Shown piece after piece: positions 19,778 through 31,404 of a stretch of DNA of 64,000 nt. The notes under the pieces are model-generated. The model did not search any database. It saw nothing but the letters and a program-made list of their open reading frames with translations, and was not told where the DNA came from. Source of the stretch: Platycnemis pennipes (taxonomy: Eukaryota > Arthropoda > Insecta > Odonata > Platycnemididae); assembly GCA_933228895.1 (NCBI GenBank), contig OW121854.1, positions 10,853,131 through 10,917,130 on the forward strand, written 5' to 3'. The first letter of the stretch is position 1; every line of letters starts with the position of its first letter. The position numbers and the translations under genes were made by a program.

Positions 19778-21129
19778 AACCAATGAGATACGAGAGAATA
19801 GAAAAGCAATTTAAATGACAGGCACAATGTGAATAATCCATGGCCATTGTTATTTTAGACATGGAAGTCATGCCTACATCGAATTAAACCCATGCAAAAA
19901 AATCGTATATTCGATGTAGTATGCAAATTCATATTCTACATCCACTAAATAAGTCCAATTACTGCCTCAATGGATATGTCAGAAGATCCATCTACTGCGT
20001 CAATGCAACACTCCAATCCAATGAGCTCCAATTAAATCACTCTGAAGAAAGCGGAATGCGATGCTCACTTTTTTTTTAGCCTGTGATTGGTTGGTTTCAT
20101 ACTTTTGGGTGAAAAATTTAGAGCAGGTTCCATGTCCTTGTTCCAAACATTTGTAGAGGTATACAATTTTGGACCAGAATCTATTTGGATACAATTCCAA
20201 AATATGTCACTAGGACCAAGGCGATTATTATAATGCAAAAGTATGATGAAATTCGGGGCAAATGAAACAGGCGAAGAAACGTCGTGGTGAAGGTCGGGAT
20301 GTGCCCAACAGCGCCACAACTCTCAACTGGTTGACCCTTACGTGCCAGAAAACGTAATTCTCCTCCGCTTAAGTCGCGAAATTCCTCGAAGTCGAGCTAA
20401 TTTGCAGTTGGGCTGGGCTTTTTTCGTGCCTGCGTGTGGAGCCTGGCCAAAGTACAGAGACACGAGTTTAAGGCTTCACAAAAACAGATGAAGCTACATT
20501 CAAGCGTGGCGTATCAGCATGTTGGGAATTTAGTTTCACTTTTAACGCTGGCAAAGGTAAGTTTTAATGTAATTTTATTTTGAGGCATGTTTTTGCAAAA
20601 ATGATGAGAAATGGGCCCGTTTTCTTTTTAGAGTCGCGGATGCATGCGTCACTTTGGTTTCTTATAATAACCTAGATAAGATACCGATGCTTCCTTCTGC
20701 CCTGTGGAATTCGAATGGGTTGGACGTATACAGGGGTACCCTGTTGGTTTGAACCCAGGTCGATGTGGATTTCTTCCTTGTGGAAATCATCTATTGTGCA
20801 TTTACCGTCTCTTCAGTTCTTCGCGAGGAGTTCAGCTCAGTATTTCAGTTCTTTATTTCCCTAATATCAGGAAAATCATCCAAACCCAGCCACAATTCAG
20901 TGAGTAGGCATTTTGATTACTGAAGGAAACTCATTTCTATGAAAAAACTTGTTGCTTTAATATTTTCCTCGGGGTGGTAGAATCCTGACTCTTGGTATTG
21001 TGCAAGTAGTGTTTGAACAGGGTAGTATTTTTTGGCACGCATGAGTGGTGGTAAGTGTTCTATCCGATTTATAATGCGTTGTGACGGGAAAAATAATTAA
21101 TTATGTACTTATTCCACGGATTTATTTAA
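19778..21129. other. Unassigned 1.35-kb stretch
   Basis: No LINE or terminal-repeat structure identified. A 67-codon frame (20704-20907) has no recognisable feature. Confidence 0.4.
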
Positions 21130-21169
21130 ACCCAACCGGTTTCGACGTTAGCACGTCATCATCAGGGGT
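21130..21169 (-). ncRNA. Hammerhead ribozyme motif (minimal, palindromic helix III)
   Basis: On the minus strand: helix I ACCC, core CTGATGA, one T, helix II GACGT with loop GCTA and ACGTC, GAAA, then CCGG and TT before GGGT, which pairs back to ACCC. This is the hammerhead layout, with A15.1-U16.1 closing and U at the cleavage position. Helix III (ACCGGU) has no loop, so folding would need two strands, as proposed for minimal hammerheads of Penelope-like elements and retrozymes. The single extra U before helix II departs from the textbook core. Catalysis is untested. Confidence 0.55.
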
Positions 21170-21386
21170 ACAATCTCCGAAGGGATAGTGATATAGTGAT
21201 GTTGGTGTTTGCAATTTCTCTAGACAGTACTAAATGAGGTGGCATCACTTCATCTGGAAAAATATATTATTGTTGGATATTGATGTAACTTACCGTTATT
21301 TGGGAACGAGGTGCTAGTGACTGAAATTCGTGTTGTACCGGGTGGCGTGAATGAAGGGTACAAGAATAGGATGAGGCCCAAGGTGT

Positions 21387-21921
21387 AATGGGGGCGTTTA
21401 CTCGGAACCGAAATCGCAATTTTGTACACGAAATCGTTAGATGGAAACAAAAAAAGAATTTTAGTGAAAACATTAATCTTCTAACCAAAAGCATTCACTC
21501 ATAAATCCAAAATTAAAATAAGTAAAAGGTGACGCCCACCGAAACATCTGCTTTGATAACATTGACGTCATTTTCCTCCCGTCCTTGACTGCTCTTATGG
21601 GAAGGGAAGTGAGTGGAGGGGGGTTCTCGGAAGGTCTGCTCGCACCAATGCTGTCGCAATTGCTCCTATTGGCAGAGTCAGCTGTGTCCCTCCCTTTGCG
21701 AAAAGGCGAAGTAGCTTCGTGGGCTCACTTGTGATTGGGTAAAGTCGATATACGTCAGAGGTGGCACCACGCCCACTTTTCCGAAAGCTTTAAAAACATC
21801 AGTTTTTCGCAGTTTATAGCTCAAGAAATAATTGGCGGTACAAAAAACGTAAAAATACCGGTCATTTTATTTTACGAATCTATCAGATTCAGCGATAAAA
21901 AATATGGCAAACGTCCCCATT
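21387..21921 (+). mobile_element. MITE-1, complete copy (535 bp)
   Basis: AATGGGGGCGTTTACTCGG at the left and GGCAAACGTCCCCATT at the right. This is the best reference for the family. TGACGTCA at ~21563 is intact, as are the AGTTTTTCGCAG and CGGGTC-like segments. No clear target duplication is visible (GGTGT / GCAAA). Confidence 0.9.
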
Positions 21922-22412
21922 GCAAATAATCATTGAATACTCCATCCAGTTCTCTGCGTCTTCGCTGCTGCAGACAAATTTTGAATTTCAGAGCATTAAG
22001 AGATTCTTAAACCCAAATCTGGCTTAAGGCGATCAACCTATTTTTAAAGCTAACGTTGAATTGTTAAATGATAAACCACTGTGTATGTGAGAGGAGGATG
22101 CAAATTTTTCTTTGCAAGATTCTTTTCTGTCATGAGAGCACAATTGTTAAAATCACATAATCCTTTTTACTCGAATTTTACCATAACTCGCATTCCGATG
22201 TGAATTATCCGCGTAGTATTGAACTGTAGCAATAGAGTATAATTATATAACTGAATAATAACCACACTTACGTCGAAATGGCCTCCGCAAATTAATGCGG
22301 TAGTTTTCGTCGAGAGTGGATTCTCTCTTCTCATGGCATGGAACCATTTCTATCTCGCTACTTCACTTTTGGGAAGGGAAATAAATATTTTTTCCGAGTT
22401 TTTGTATTAATA
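21922..22412. other. Unassigned spacer
   Basis: Nothing recognised. Confidence 0.4.
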
Positions 22413-22683
22413 TATCTACATCTACACGACACCCTGCAAGCCACCGCGAGGATGTGTGGCAGGGGGTGAAGTTCACCAATCATGCACTACTAACATGCAA
22501 TGTCTATAATTCTCATCCAACTAGATTGTTAGTATCTATAGTATTTAAGGGGTTAATACATATATCATGCACTACGGACTACTCTAAAGTATTTCCCCTA
22601 CCTATCCCTTTGCTATGCTGCCTATTCTGTTCTCTTATAGTACGGGGGAAAAATGCCATTTTGAATCTATCGGTACGACAATC
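22413..22683 (-). mobile_element. LINE family B 3' UTR and tail
   Basis: Reads from the tail (ATCTACATCTACACGACACC) into the 3' UTR and the end of the coding region (GKNAILNLSVRQS on the complementary frame), truncated at 22683. Confidence 0.8.
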
Positions 22684-22718
22684 TAATAGGACACAAAGGC
22701 ACGATACAGTGGGAATTT

Positions 22719-23200
22719 CAAATGGGAATCATTGTCAGATAGCAGATTGAAATTTAGACTTAATCTCTAAATAAATTCCAAGATAAATATTTCAGTGACG
22801 ACGTTAAACATATTTTGCGAACCCCAACTTACTATGGTAGACTGGACCATAAATACAAAATTAGAGAAATTGATTGGCGAACTGACAGATTCAAAATGTC
22901 CTTTTTTCCTCGTGCTATTAGGGATACGAATAACGTTAAATATGTCCAATATGAGTGAATCAATGTATACCATAGGTAGTTGCATGTTGGTATAAGTACA
23001 TACTTGAAGGTAACCCAACTAACAGCACGTTTTTGCGTGCTCACTTAGCTATTTTTTATATTTTTTAAATGGTGAGGTTTGGACAAATATATTAGTATTA
23101 ATCCTATTTCATGCATGATATGTGGTGCATGTTTGGTGAGAATTCACCCCCTGCCACACACCTTTACGGAGTCTTGCAGGGTATTATGTAGATGTAGATG
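22719..23200 (+). mobile_element. LINE family A 3' copy
   Basis: Starts in WESLSDSRLKFRL, runs through YYGRLDHKYKIREIDWRTDR to the 3' UTR, hairpin and tail at 23200. Confidence 0.85.
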
Positions 23201-23528
23201 CACAGTACTTCCCCTTTATCGTTAATATATACGATAAGGTCTCTAGTTGTCACTCTCTTTTTGTTTACAAGGCTTTACAAACGACAGTAAGCAGGCGCAA
23301 GTAACGACCATCAGAATAACATGAGAAGCCGCTAGAAGCAGCGATGGATGAAATGACGTCACAGCAGCCGTATTCATGAGCCATATGCCGTTTTCTGAGG
23401 GTTCCCCTTCAAACCTAATATTTGGCTCTTCGTATCTTCCACAATTTCTCGAATTTTTAAGAGAAAATTTGCAAATCATCATTTCTCGAGGTCCCCTAGC
23501 CGGGGGCATTGCTTACAAAAATTATGAT
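23201..23528. other. Unassigned spacer
   Basis: Nothing recognised. Confidence 0.4.
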
Positions 23529-23838
23529 AAACCCCTATTGTGCGAGGAAAAAAAGGACATTTCGAATCCGTCAGTTCGCCAATCAATTGCTTTAATTTTT
23601 TGATTATGGTCCAGTCAACCATCGTAAGTTGGAGTTCGCAAAATATTTTTAACGTCACGGTGAAAATATTATCTTGGAATTTCTTTAAGAGATTAAGTTC
23701 AATTTTAAATCTACAGTCTGACAATGGTTCCATTGTATTGGTCACGGTAATGTAGTTATCATGCCGCCCCTTCACAAATCGTGCCAACCTTCGCTGTACA
23801 TGCTCCAGTTCATTATTTACACCAATTTCGTATGCATG
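23529..23838 (-). mobile_element. LINE family A internal fragment without tail
   Basis: Encodes LARFVKGRHDNYITV and the KIFCELQLTM shadow of the C-terminal end; broken at both ends. Confidence 0.7.
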
Positions 23839-23903
23839 TTTGGTATGTATTCACCCCCTGCCTTTATGGTGACCTGTAGAGTATTATGTACATGTAAAAA
23901 GCA
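23836..23903 (+). mobile_element. Family A solo tail, degraded
   Basis: Contains GCATGTTTGGTATGTATTCACC and GAGTATTATGTACATGTA; the hairpin has lost several bases. Confidence 0.6.
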
Positions 23904-23920
23904 ACGCCAGAATTCTTGAA

Positions 23921-24533
23921 AGTGAAGAATCTGTATGATAACCTTATTAGCGTAACCAGTCCATCAAATGAATTAAATTGGGAATCATTGTCAAATCGCA
24001 GGTTGAAATGTAGACTTCATCTCTTAAACAAATTCCAAGACCATATTTTCAGTGATGATGTTAAAAATATTTTGCGGACCCCAAATTACTATGGTTGACT
24101 GGACCATAATCACAAAATTAGAGAAATTGATTTCCGAACTGACAGATTCAAAATGTCTTTATTTCCTCGTAAAATTAGGTATATGAATAGCGGTAAATAT
24201 ATCCAATACGAATTTAGCAATGGATAACATTGGTAGATGCATGTTTGTATAAAAAGTTGAAGTTAACCCAACTAACAGCATGTTTTTGCATGTTTGCTTT
24301 GCTATTTTTATCTTTTTTTATGTAGTGAAGTTTTGAAGAGTGTATAAATAAAGTGCATGCTTGGTGATCTACACCCACAGCCACAAACCCTTGCGGTGGC
24401 TTTCAAGGTATCGTGTAGATGTAGATGAATAGTAATCCTTTTTTATGCATGATTTGTAGTGCTTGTTTGGTAAGAATTCACCTCCTGCCACACACCTTTA
24501 TGGTGGCTTGCAGGGTATTATACAGATGTAGAT
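23921..24533 (+). mobile_element. LINE family A copy carrying a nested family B tail
   Basis: Starts in YDNLISVTSPSNELNWESLS. The coding part ends at a stop and the 3' UTR is cut at 24350 by a 77-bp family B tail, resuming AATAGTAATCC at 24428. Its own hairpin and tail end at 24533. Confidence 0.85.
24351..24427 (+). mobile_element. 77-bp family B tail inserted alone (AATA duplicated)
   Basis: Begins AAGTGCATGCTTGGTGATC and ends GTAGATGTAGATG. AATA is present at 24347-24350 and 24428-24431. The insert contains only the last ~77 bp of family B. Confidence 0.8.
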
Positions 24534-24963
24534 GAATCCTGACATCAGAAGCCACTCTTCACTCTGTGTAACTAGAGGCTGTGAAGTTTTTTGTCGTTCC
24601 GGCGGCTCCGGCGTGTTCAAGGCTGACCGGAAGTCAATACAAGGTGTTTTTCATAATCAGTTTCCTCCGTGATGACTTCCCGCGACAATAGCCCTCCGGA
24701 GAGGCAATCGTCAGAGCGAGCGAATCAAGCGTGGCGATTGGCTCTCCGACGCATCGTGGGTGGCGTCCATTTCCCAGCAGCTAGCCAATTGAAGGCTGAG
24801 CATTTCAACGACCTGTAAAGCGAGCCATAAAGGTGTTTGTTCGCTCCGCTGGCTCAGCGAAAGGGGTCGTAGTTGACGCCTTGCATCACTGAATGCATCA
24901 CAATCTTCGAGAACGTAGCAAGGATATTTATTTAATCCATGCACTTTATTTTAAGTACTATTA
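24534..24963. other. GC-rich unassigned spacer
   Basis: No motif or splice-bounded exon detected. Confidence 0.35.
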
Positions 24964-25250
24964 TACATCTGCATAATTCACTGAAGGCCAACATAAATGT
25001 GTGTGGCAGGGGTTGAATTCGCACCAAAGATACATTACATATCATTCATAAAAAAGGTTTAGTAATTTTATTCTAGGTGAAACATATACAATTTTGAAAA
25101 GATTTAAAGAGCAATGAATGCATGCAATATCATGCTGTTGGATGGGTTAGCTTAAACACCTTATGCGACATGCAACTATCTACGCTATCCATCGATACGC
25201 TTGTATAAAAATATTATCGAACATATTCACAACTATTCGTAACCATACTA
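24964..25250 (-). mobile_element. Diverged family A tail and 3' UTR
   Basis: Same subtype as the copy near 8.4 kb (GCAATATCATGCTGTTGGATGG). The coding end is only partly recognisable. Confidence 0.7.
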
Positions 25251-25311
25251 ATACAGTTTCCTTCGCCAAAGAAAACAGAATTAATTAATTACGATTCGTA
25301 CCACACTATTG

Positions 25312-26048
25312 TAAACGTACGAGAAATAATAGGTCAAGGTAATCGTAGACTGGGACACATCAAAAGAGTACTGGGTAAATATGACGATCATGCATGAGAA
25401 ATCAGCTACTTTTCCCTTGTTAGACCTCATTTGGAATATGCTGCCAGTGTATGGGATCCCTACGAAATCGGTCTAAATAACGAACTTGAACGTGGGCAGC
25501 GAAGATCGGCAAGATTTGTAAAGGGACGGTACGATAATTATATTAGCGTAACCAGTCTATTAAATGAATTAAAATGGGAATCATTGTCTGATCGCAGGTT
25601 GAAATTTAGACTTCATCTCTTAATAAATTCCAATATATATTTTCAGTGATGACGTTAAAAATACTTTGCGAACCCCAACTTACTATGGTAGACTGGACCA
25701 TAATCACAAAATTAGAGAAATTGATTGCCGAACTGACAGATTCAAAATGTCCTTTTTTCCTCGTACAATTAGGGATACGAATAGCGGTAAATATATCCAA
25801 TACGAGTGAATCAATGTATAGATAGCTGGCTGAATGTTGGTATAAGGACTTGAAGATAACCCAAATAACAGCGTGTTTTTGCATGTTTGCTTTGCTATTT
25901 TTATCTTTTTTAAATAGTGAAGTTTAGACTAGTATACCTATAAATACTAAATCCTTTTTTATGCATGATGTTAAGTGCATGTTTGGTGAGAATTCACCCC
26001 CTGCCACACACCTTTATGGTGGCTTGCAGGGTATTATGTATATGTAGA
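25312..26048 (+). mobile_element. LINE family A 3' copy
   Basis: Starts in the IREI.GQGNRRLG segment, has stops at ~25397, then LEYAASVWDPYEIGLNNELE, ARFVKGRYDNYISV and YYGRLDHNHK. A deletion in the LINKFQ region breaks the frame. Full tail to 26048. Confidence 0.85.
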
Positions 26049-26792
26049 TTAGTGCATTCATTTTACGCAAAAGCTTTGACAATTGAGAAATCGTTGGTTA
26101 CTGGAAAATTAAATGTGATTTTCAAGTTCTTTTGGAAAAGCTCAGAAATGGCTGGACTGTGCTGCCTCGGTGCTGACGTAACAAAGTACATAGTTTACGT
26201 TGCGAGGCATATTGGAAATGTTTGTCTTCTGAAGTTATTATTCTATGTATCGGAGCCCCACAGATCTAGTGAACGTGCATTAATAATCGCCTGTGAAAAC
26301 TATCGAAGCTCGGAAAGACTCCTCCGTTAAGTATGGTATTAATAGAAAGACCTGGTGCTATCCCGGCGTATTTGCTGAGTGAAGGTTTCAGGGGTCCACC
26401 ATTGCGACCATCTCAAGCGAAGTTTTGATTCTCGACTCGGTCATCGTCTTCACGTCTTCTGAATTCAGTTACCCTATGAAGAAGGCGTTGACCGCTCGGG
26501 AATCGTCGGAAATGGACTCTCAGTGACCCGTAGAGGAATGGACACACTTCACTCATCGCTAATCGTTTTATTACTCGCTCCCCTCTACCCTTCCTGACCG
26601 TGGAGTCCTCCGCTACCGCTTGAACTTGGCACGAATATGAGCCAAGATCACTTCCAAAAAGAAAAACGAATAGTTCGCAGTATTCTGGCGATATTGCGTG
26701 ATTATCGAAGACAATTAAAAACCGATAAACAAAATTGTTTTTTCCAATCGCTGTGACTCGACTAGAATAGAGGTACTCATCCTTTTTAGCTA
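26049..26792. other. Unassigned 0.74-kb stretch
   Basis: A 131-codon minus frame (26413-26808) lacks motifs and overlaps the LINE beyond; not accepted as a gene. Confidence 0.4.
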
Positions 26793-27416
26793 TGTGATGA
26801 GAAGACAAAAGAGAGATGTTACTTTTCCCTAGTTAGGCCCCACCTTGAGTATGCAGCCAGTGTATGGGATCCGAATGAATTAGGTTTGATCAGAGAACTA
26901 GACAGTGTGCAGCGTAGAGCAGCTAGGTTTGTTAGAAGGTGTTGCGATAGGTTGCGTAGTGTTTCAGAATTAATACAAGAATTAGGGTGGGAATCATTAT
27001 TAGAGCGTAGGTTAAGGTACAGATTAAAAAATCTTACTGAAATTTCAATTAGTTAGTTTTACTGAAGGTGTTAGGCACATGTTTAAAAAACCAGCGTATT
27101 ATGCTAGATTCGACCAGCCAAATAAGATTAGAGAGATAGATTGTCGTACCGATACATTCAAAATGGCTTTTTTCCCCCGTGCTATAAGAGAACAGAATAG
27201 GCAGCATAGGAAAGGGATAGGTAGGGGACATATTTTAGAGTATTCTGTAGTGCATGATGCATGTATTAACCCTTCAAATACTATAGATACTAACAATCTA
27301 GTTGCATGAGACCCCATAGTTGCTTGTTTGCATGTCGGTAGTGCATACTTGGTCATCTTCACCCCCTGCCAAACACCCTAACGGTGGCTTGCAGGATGTC
27401 GCGTAGATGTAGATGA
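26793..27416 (+). mobile_element. LINE family B 3' copy
   Basis: Starts in CDEKTKERCYFSLVRPHLEY, runs through ELIQELGWESL (frameshift near 27030), YYARFDQPNKIREIDCRTD and FFPRAIREQNRQHRKGIGRG to NNLVA and a stop, then the 3' UTR and tail. Confidence 0.85.
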
Positions 27417-27417
27417 C

Positions 27418-27490
27418 ATGCAATGAATGTTCGTTGTGAATTCATCCCCTGCCATACAAATGTTTGGTGAAATGCAAGTATTATGTCCTT
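27418..27490 (+). mobile_element. Family A tail fragment
   Basis: GACATGCAATGAATGTTCG then ATTCATCCCCTGCC with a decayed hairpin. Confidence 0.5.
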
Positions 27491-28104
27491 TAATGAGTGA
27501 ACAAGTGAGGAACGAATTGCGACGCGACGCTTGTCTCCCCACGCGAGCCTTCTGTCCAACCCTTCTACTGGTCCGGTCACGACTCCGTTTGCGCTACTTG
27601 TACCTTTGAGAGCTTAATTGGTGAAACAGTGACTTAATTAATTTCCCGCTCACAGAAAAGCGAACGGCATGAACCGATAGCGAACCCTTGGACTCCTGCC
27701 AGCGAGACCTCATGCTCCACGTGCTCGGAGGTAGGCACGACCTGACACAGGAGAACCTCTTACCGCAGGTTCTACCGGTAGAAATATTTCTTTCTGATTA
27801 CTGTAATTTATACTAAGGAGGCCTCGGCTAAGAATGCGCTATAAGACATTCGGCTCTTTCCTCGCTAAGTCTTCTGGTGCTAAGATAATACGTTCCGGTA
27901 TTCACCATTTGTTTCAGATAGGTGCTACAATGCTGCAAATGTTTCCGCTAACGCTTGACGAACTTTGGAAATAAAATTAGAGGAAATATGAAATAATTCT
28001 TTCCGGGGGATCAGTCCTTGAAAACGAGAGGAAATATGAAGATATAAAATCGTTTATGTCCTAGAATAATCTTATACCTTTGAAAGTATGCCTTTTTGTG
28101 CATA
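27491..28104. other. Unassigned spacer
   Basis: No gene or known element seen. Confidence 0.4.
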
Positions 28105-28627
28105 AATAGGGTCGTTTACCATGTTTTTTTAATTGTCGAATCTGATAGAGTTAGTAAAATAAAAAAGACCCCTATTTTTCCGTTTTATGATCCGTCAATT
28201 ATTTCTCGAGTTATAAGCGGCGAAAACCCTTTCGGAAAAGTGGGCGTGGTGCAACCTCTGACGTATATCGACTTCGTCCAATCAAAACTGAGCCTGCGAA
28301 GCTAATTTGCCTTATCGCAAGGGGGGTACACAGCTGACTCCCCCAATAGGAGTGATTGCGATAGGATCTGTGCGAGCAGATCTTCCGAGAACCCCCCTCC
28401 ACATCCTTCCCTTCGCCTAATAACAGACAAGGACGGGAGAAAAATGAAGTCAATGTTATCACAGCAGCTTTATCGGTGGGCGTCACCTTTTGCTTATTTT
28501 AATTTTTGATTTATGAGTGAATGGTCGTGGTTAGAAGATTAATTTTTTCACTAAATTTCTTTTTTGTTTCCATCTAACGATTTCGTGTACAAAATTGCGA
28601 TTTCGGTTTCGTATAAACGCCTCCATT
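28105..28627 (-). mobile_element. MITE-1 copy
   Basis: The right-hand end in family orientation (AATAGGGTCGTTTACC) is at the left, and the opposite end (ATAAACGCCTCCATT) at the right. The palindrome is mutated to TGAAGTCA on this strand. Confidence 0.85.
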
Positions 28628-28937
28628 ACTGTCCACATTTTTCTTCAAATCGAAATGAGCGGTGAATTTAGTTTTGAATGTTATTTGTTCCATTTCTAAC
28701 AATTTACAAGAGCTCAAAGCTGATCATTTCTTACATAAAAACCTTCCTCAGGTTTCCAAATCTATCTGACGCTGAACCTCTGACGGTAAATATTTGGGGA
28801 AATAATGATAACTTATCTTCCTGCGCCTGCTTTTCCTGTATCCGCATTGATCATTCATTAGCAACTCCTCAGTTACCGTTCTTTTCTACCGTAGATGATC
28901 ACTGATATCTTAGAGGTATGTGCCATTCCCTCCCCTG
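28628..28937. other. Unassigned spacer between two MITE-1 copies
   Basis: Nothing recognised. Confidence 0.4.
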
Positions 28938-29171
28938 CCCTCCACTGCCATTCCCTCCCCTAAAAGCAGTCAAGGACGGGAGGAAAATGACGTCAATGTT
29001 ATCACAGCAGCATTTCCGGTGGGCGTCACCTTTTGCTTATTTAAACTTTTGATTTATGAGTGAATGGTTGCGGTTAGAAGATTAATTTTTTCAGTAATAT
29101 TCATTTTTCGTTTCCATCTAACGATTTCGTGTACAAAATTGAGATTTAGGTTCCGAGTAAACGCCCCCATT
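28938..29171 (-). mobile_element. MITE-1, 5' half only
   Basis: Matches the family from GTAAACGCCCCCATT at the right to the CCCTCCACTGCC stretch at the left, where it breaks. TGACGTCA is intact. Confidence 0.8.
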
Positions 29172-29405
29172 ATGTATAGAATCGCAGCAATCAGGTAGAC
29201 CGTAAAACACGTTTGCCTCTTATTCGGCGTTCTGCCGTGATGGCAGCACTGTCTACCTTCGACGATCCTCCAATCCCGTCGAGCTTTGTCATGTATGTAA
29301 CAAAGAAACATCTTTTAAAGCATCGAACGTGAAACCTAGAACTTATTATCCCTATGCAAGCAGACGAAGTGACGAAGAATCCGAAGCCTGGGAAATCATT
29401 CTTAC

Positions 29406-29559
29406 CCGTAGGGCACACCCCCCGGTAAGGTCTTTAATGCCCCCATCGTAAACAGCATGGTCGTGAACTTTGCGCCCGGTATAAGGTCGTATCTTGCCCC
29501 CGTCTCTTCGTCCACACCATCTTGAGTTATTTGATACATTTTAAAGCCGCTTTCAAAGG
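29406..29559 (-). CDS. Candidate fourth exon of the SLC5A7-like transporter gene
   Basis: A 154-nt open segment (2 nt, 50 codons, 2 nt) lies between an AG (TTCTCAG) and a GTAAGA donor. It reads FESGFKMYQITQDGVDEETG, then ARYDLIPGAKFTTMLF and ends GGVPYG. Its 2-nt lead completes the single nucleotide left by the exon at 40031-40161. Joined, LRLL-A-FES...DGVDEET lines up with the family's LR..GGE...PGYDEET, the stretch before the last transmembrane segment. Against it, the following residues (KTLPGGVPYG) are not hydrophobic as expected there. It could be diverged, part of another gene, or a chance open segment. Confidence 0.45.
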
Positions 29560-29605
29560 CTGAGAATTGCCGGGTCTGGGAAAATACCGTGGCCGCTCAA
29601 AATAC

Positions 29606-30335
29606 ATCTACATAATCTACGTAATACCCTGCAAGCCACCATAAAAGTGTGTGGCAGGGGATAATTCTCACCACACATGCACTACATATCATGCATAAAA
29701 AGAATTAGTATTTATATACTGTTCTAGACTTCATTATTTAAATAAAAATTATAAATAGCAAAGCAAGCATGCAAAAATATGCTGTTATTTGGGTTAGCTT
29801 TAAGTCCTTATACCAACATGCAGCTACCAATGTTATCCATTGCTACACTCGTACTGGATACATTTTCCATTATTCATATCCCTAATTGTACGAAGAAAAA
29901 AGGACATTTTGAATCTGTCAGTTCGGCAATCTATTTCTCTAATTTTGTGATTATGGTCCAGCCTACCATAGTGAGTTGTGGTCCGCAAAATATTTTTAAC
30001 ATCATCACTGAAAATATGATCTTGGAATTTGTTTAAGAGATTAAGTCTAAATTTCAACCTGTGATCTGACAATTACTCCCACTTTAATTCCTTTAATAGA
30101 CTGGTTACGCTGATAAGGGTATCGTACCGTCCCTTTACAAATCTTGCCGATCTTCGCTGCACACGTTCAAGTTCGTTATTTAGATCTATTTCGTAGGGAT
30201 CCCTTACACTGACAGCATATTCCAAATGAGGTCTAACATGGGAAAAGTAGCTGATTTCTCGTACATGTACGTCACATTTACCCTATACTCTTTTGATGAA
30301 TCCCAGTCCACGATTAGCTTGTCCCATTATTTCAT
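29606..30335 (-). mobile_element. LINE family A 3' copy
   Basis: Tail at the left, C-terminal coding end YECSNG, YGRLDHNHKIREIDCRTD (29833-30072 frame), and further 5' coding to the GQANRGLG segment; several stops. Confidence 0.85.
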
Positions 30336-30341
30336 GATCGT

Positions 30342-30410
30342 CGCATTTAGTGATCTTCACCCCCTACCGCAATCCCTCGCGGTGGCGCGAATGGTATTGC
30401 GTAGGTGAAG
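30342..30410 (+). mobile_element. Family B-type solo tail, diverged
   Basis: AGTGATCTTCACCCCC followed by CTCGCGGTGGCGCG and GGTATTGCGTAGGTGAAG; the hairpin is partly lost. Confidence 0.65.
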
Positions 30411-30712
30411 ACGAATGACCTGTTCTGACTTCAGGAAGAGGGCTGAATCCAAAATGCGGCTGCGAAGAGGACATAACTTTCTGTAAGGACATGCACAGGT
30501 TTGCACGAGTGCTGAGGAAGAGCTGTGTTAATGGCTTGTGGCGAGGACGCAGACGTGCAAACAAGGAAGGGGTGGGAATCGGCGAATGAAAAACAAGCTG
30601 TGTGTGAAACCACCGCTGCATTGTGGGGTCCGAGGTCAGCCTTCATACCGCACTCTTCCTCTTTCTGTGCTGCGGCTACCGTCACCTTTTAACAATAAGA
30701 CTTTTGACCGCG
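30411..30712. other. Unassigned spacer
   Basis: GC-rich overlapping frames without motifs. Confidence 0.4.
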
Positions 30713-31404
30713 AATATGCGGCCCAGCGAAGAGAAAGCTAGGATTTATAAAAAGAGTACTTGGGAAATGTGACGAGAAGACAAAAGAGCGATGTTACTTT
30801 TCACTTGTTAGGCCCCACCTTGAGTATGCAGCCAGTGTATGGGATCCTAATGAATTATGTTTGATCAGAGAACTAGACAGTGTGCAGCGTAGAGCAGCTA
30901 GGTTCGTCAAAAGGTGTTACGATAGGTTGAGTAGCGTTTCAGAATTGATACAAGAATTAGGGTGGGAATCATTATCAGGGCGTAGTTTCAAGTACAGATT
31001 AAATCTATTAGAGAAATTACAATCGGATAGCTTTATTGAAGATGTTACGAGCATATTAAAAACAACAGCTTATTATGCTAGATTAGATCAAATAAATAAG
31101 ATTAGAGAGATAGATTGTCGCACTGATAGATTCAAAATGGCATTTTTCCCCCGTAATATAAGAGAACACAATAGGTAGCATAGCAAAGGAATAGGTAGGG
31201 GAAATATTTTATATTTTAGAGTAGTCTGAAGTGCATGATCCATATATTATTCCCTTAAATACCATAGATACTAACAATATAGTTGCATGAGACCCTATAG
31301 TTGCTTGTTTACATGTCAATAGTGCATGCTTCGTGATCTTCACCCCCTGCCACACACCCTCATGGTGGCTTGCAGGGTATCGTGCAGATGTCGATGTAGA
31401 TATA
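30713..31404 (+). mobile_element. LINE family B 3' copy
   Basis: Starts at CGPAKRKLGFIKRVLGK, runs through ASVWDPNELC, YDRLSSVSELIQELGWESL, YYARLDQINKIREIDCRTDR and MAFFPRNIREHNR, then a stop, the 3' UTR and tail. The coding part is nearly continuous. Confidence 0.88.

Noticed and set aside
26413..26808. 131-codon minus-strand frame
   Set aside because: No family features, no splice support, overlaps the start of a LINE copy.
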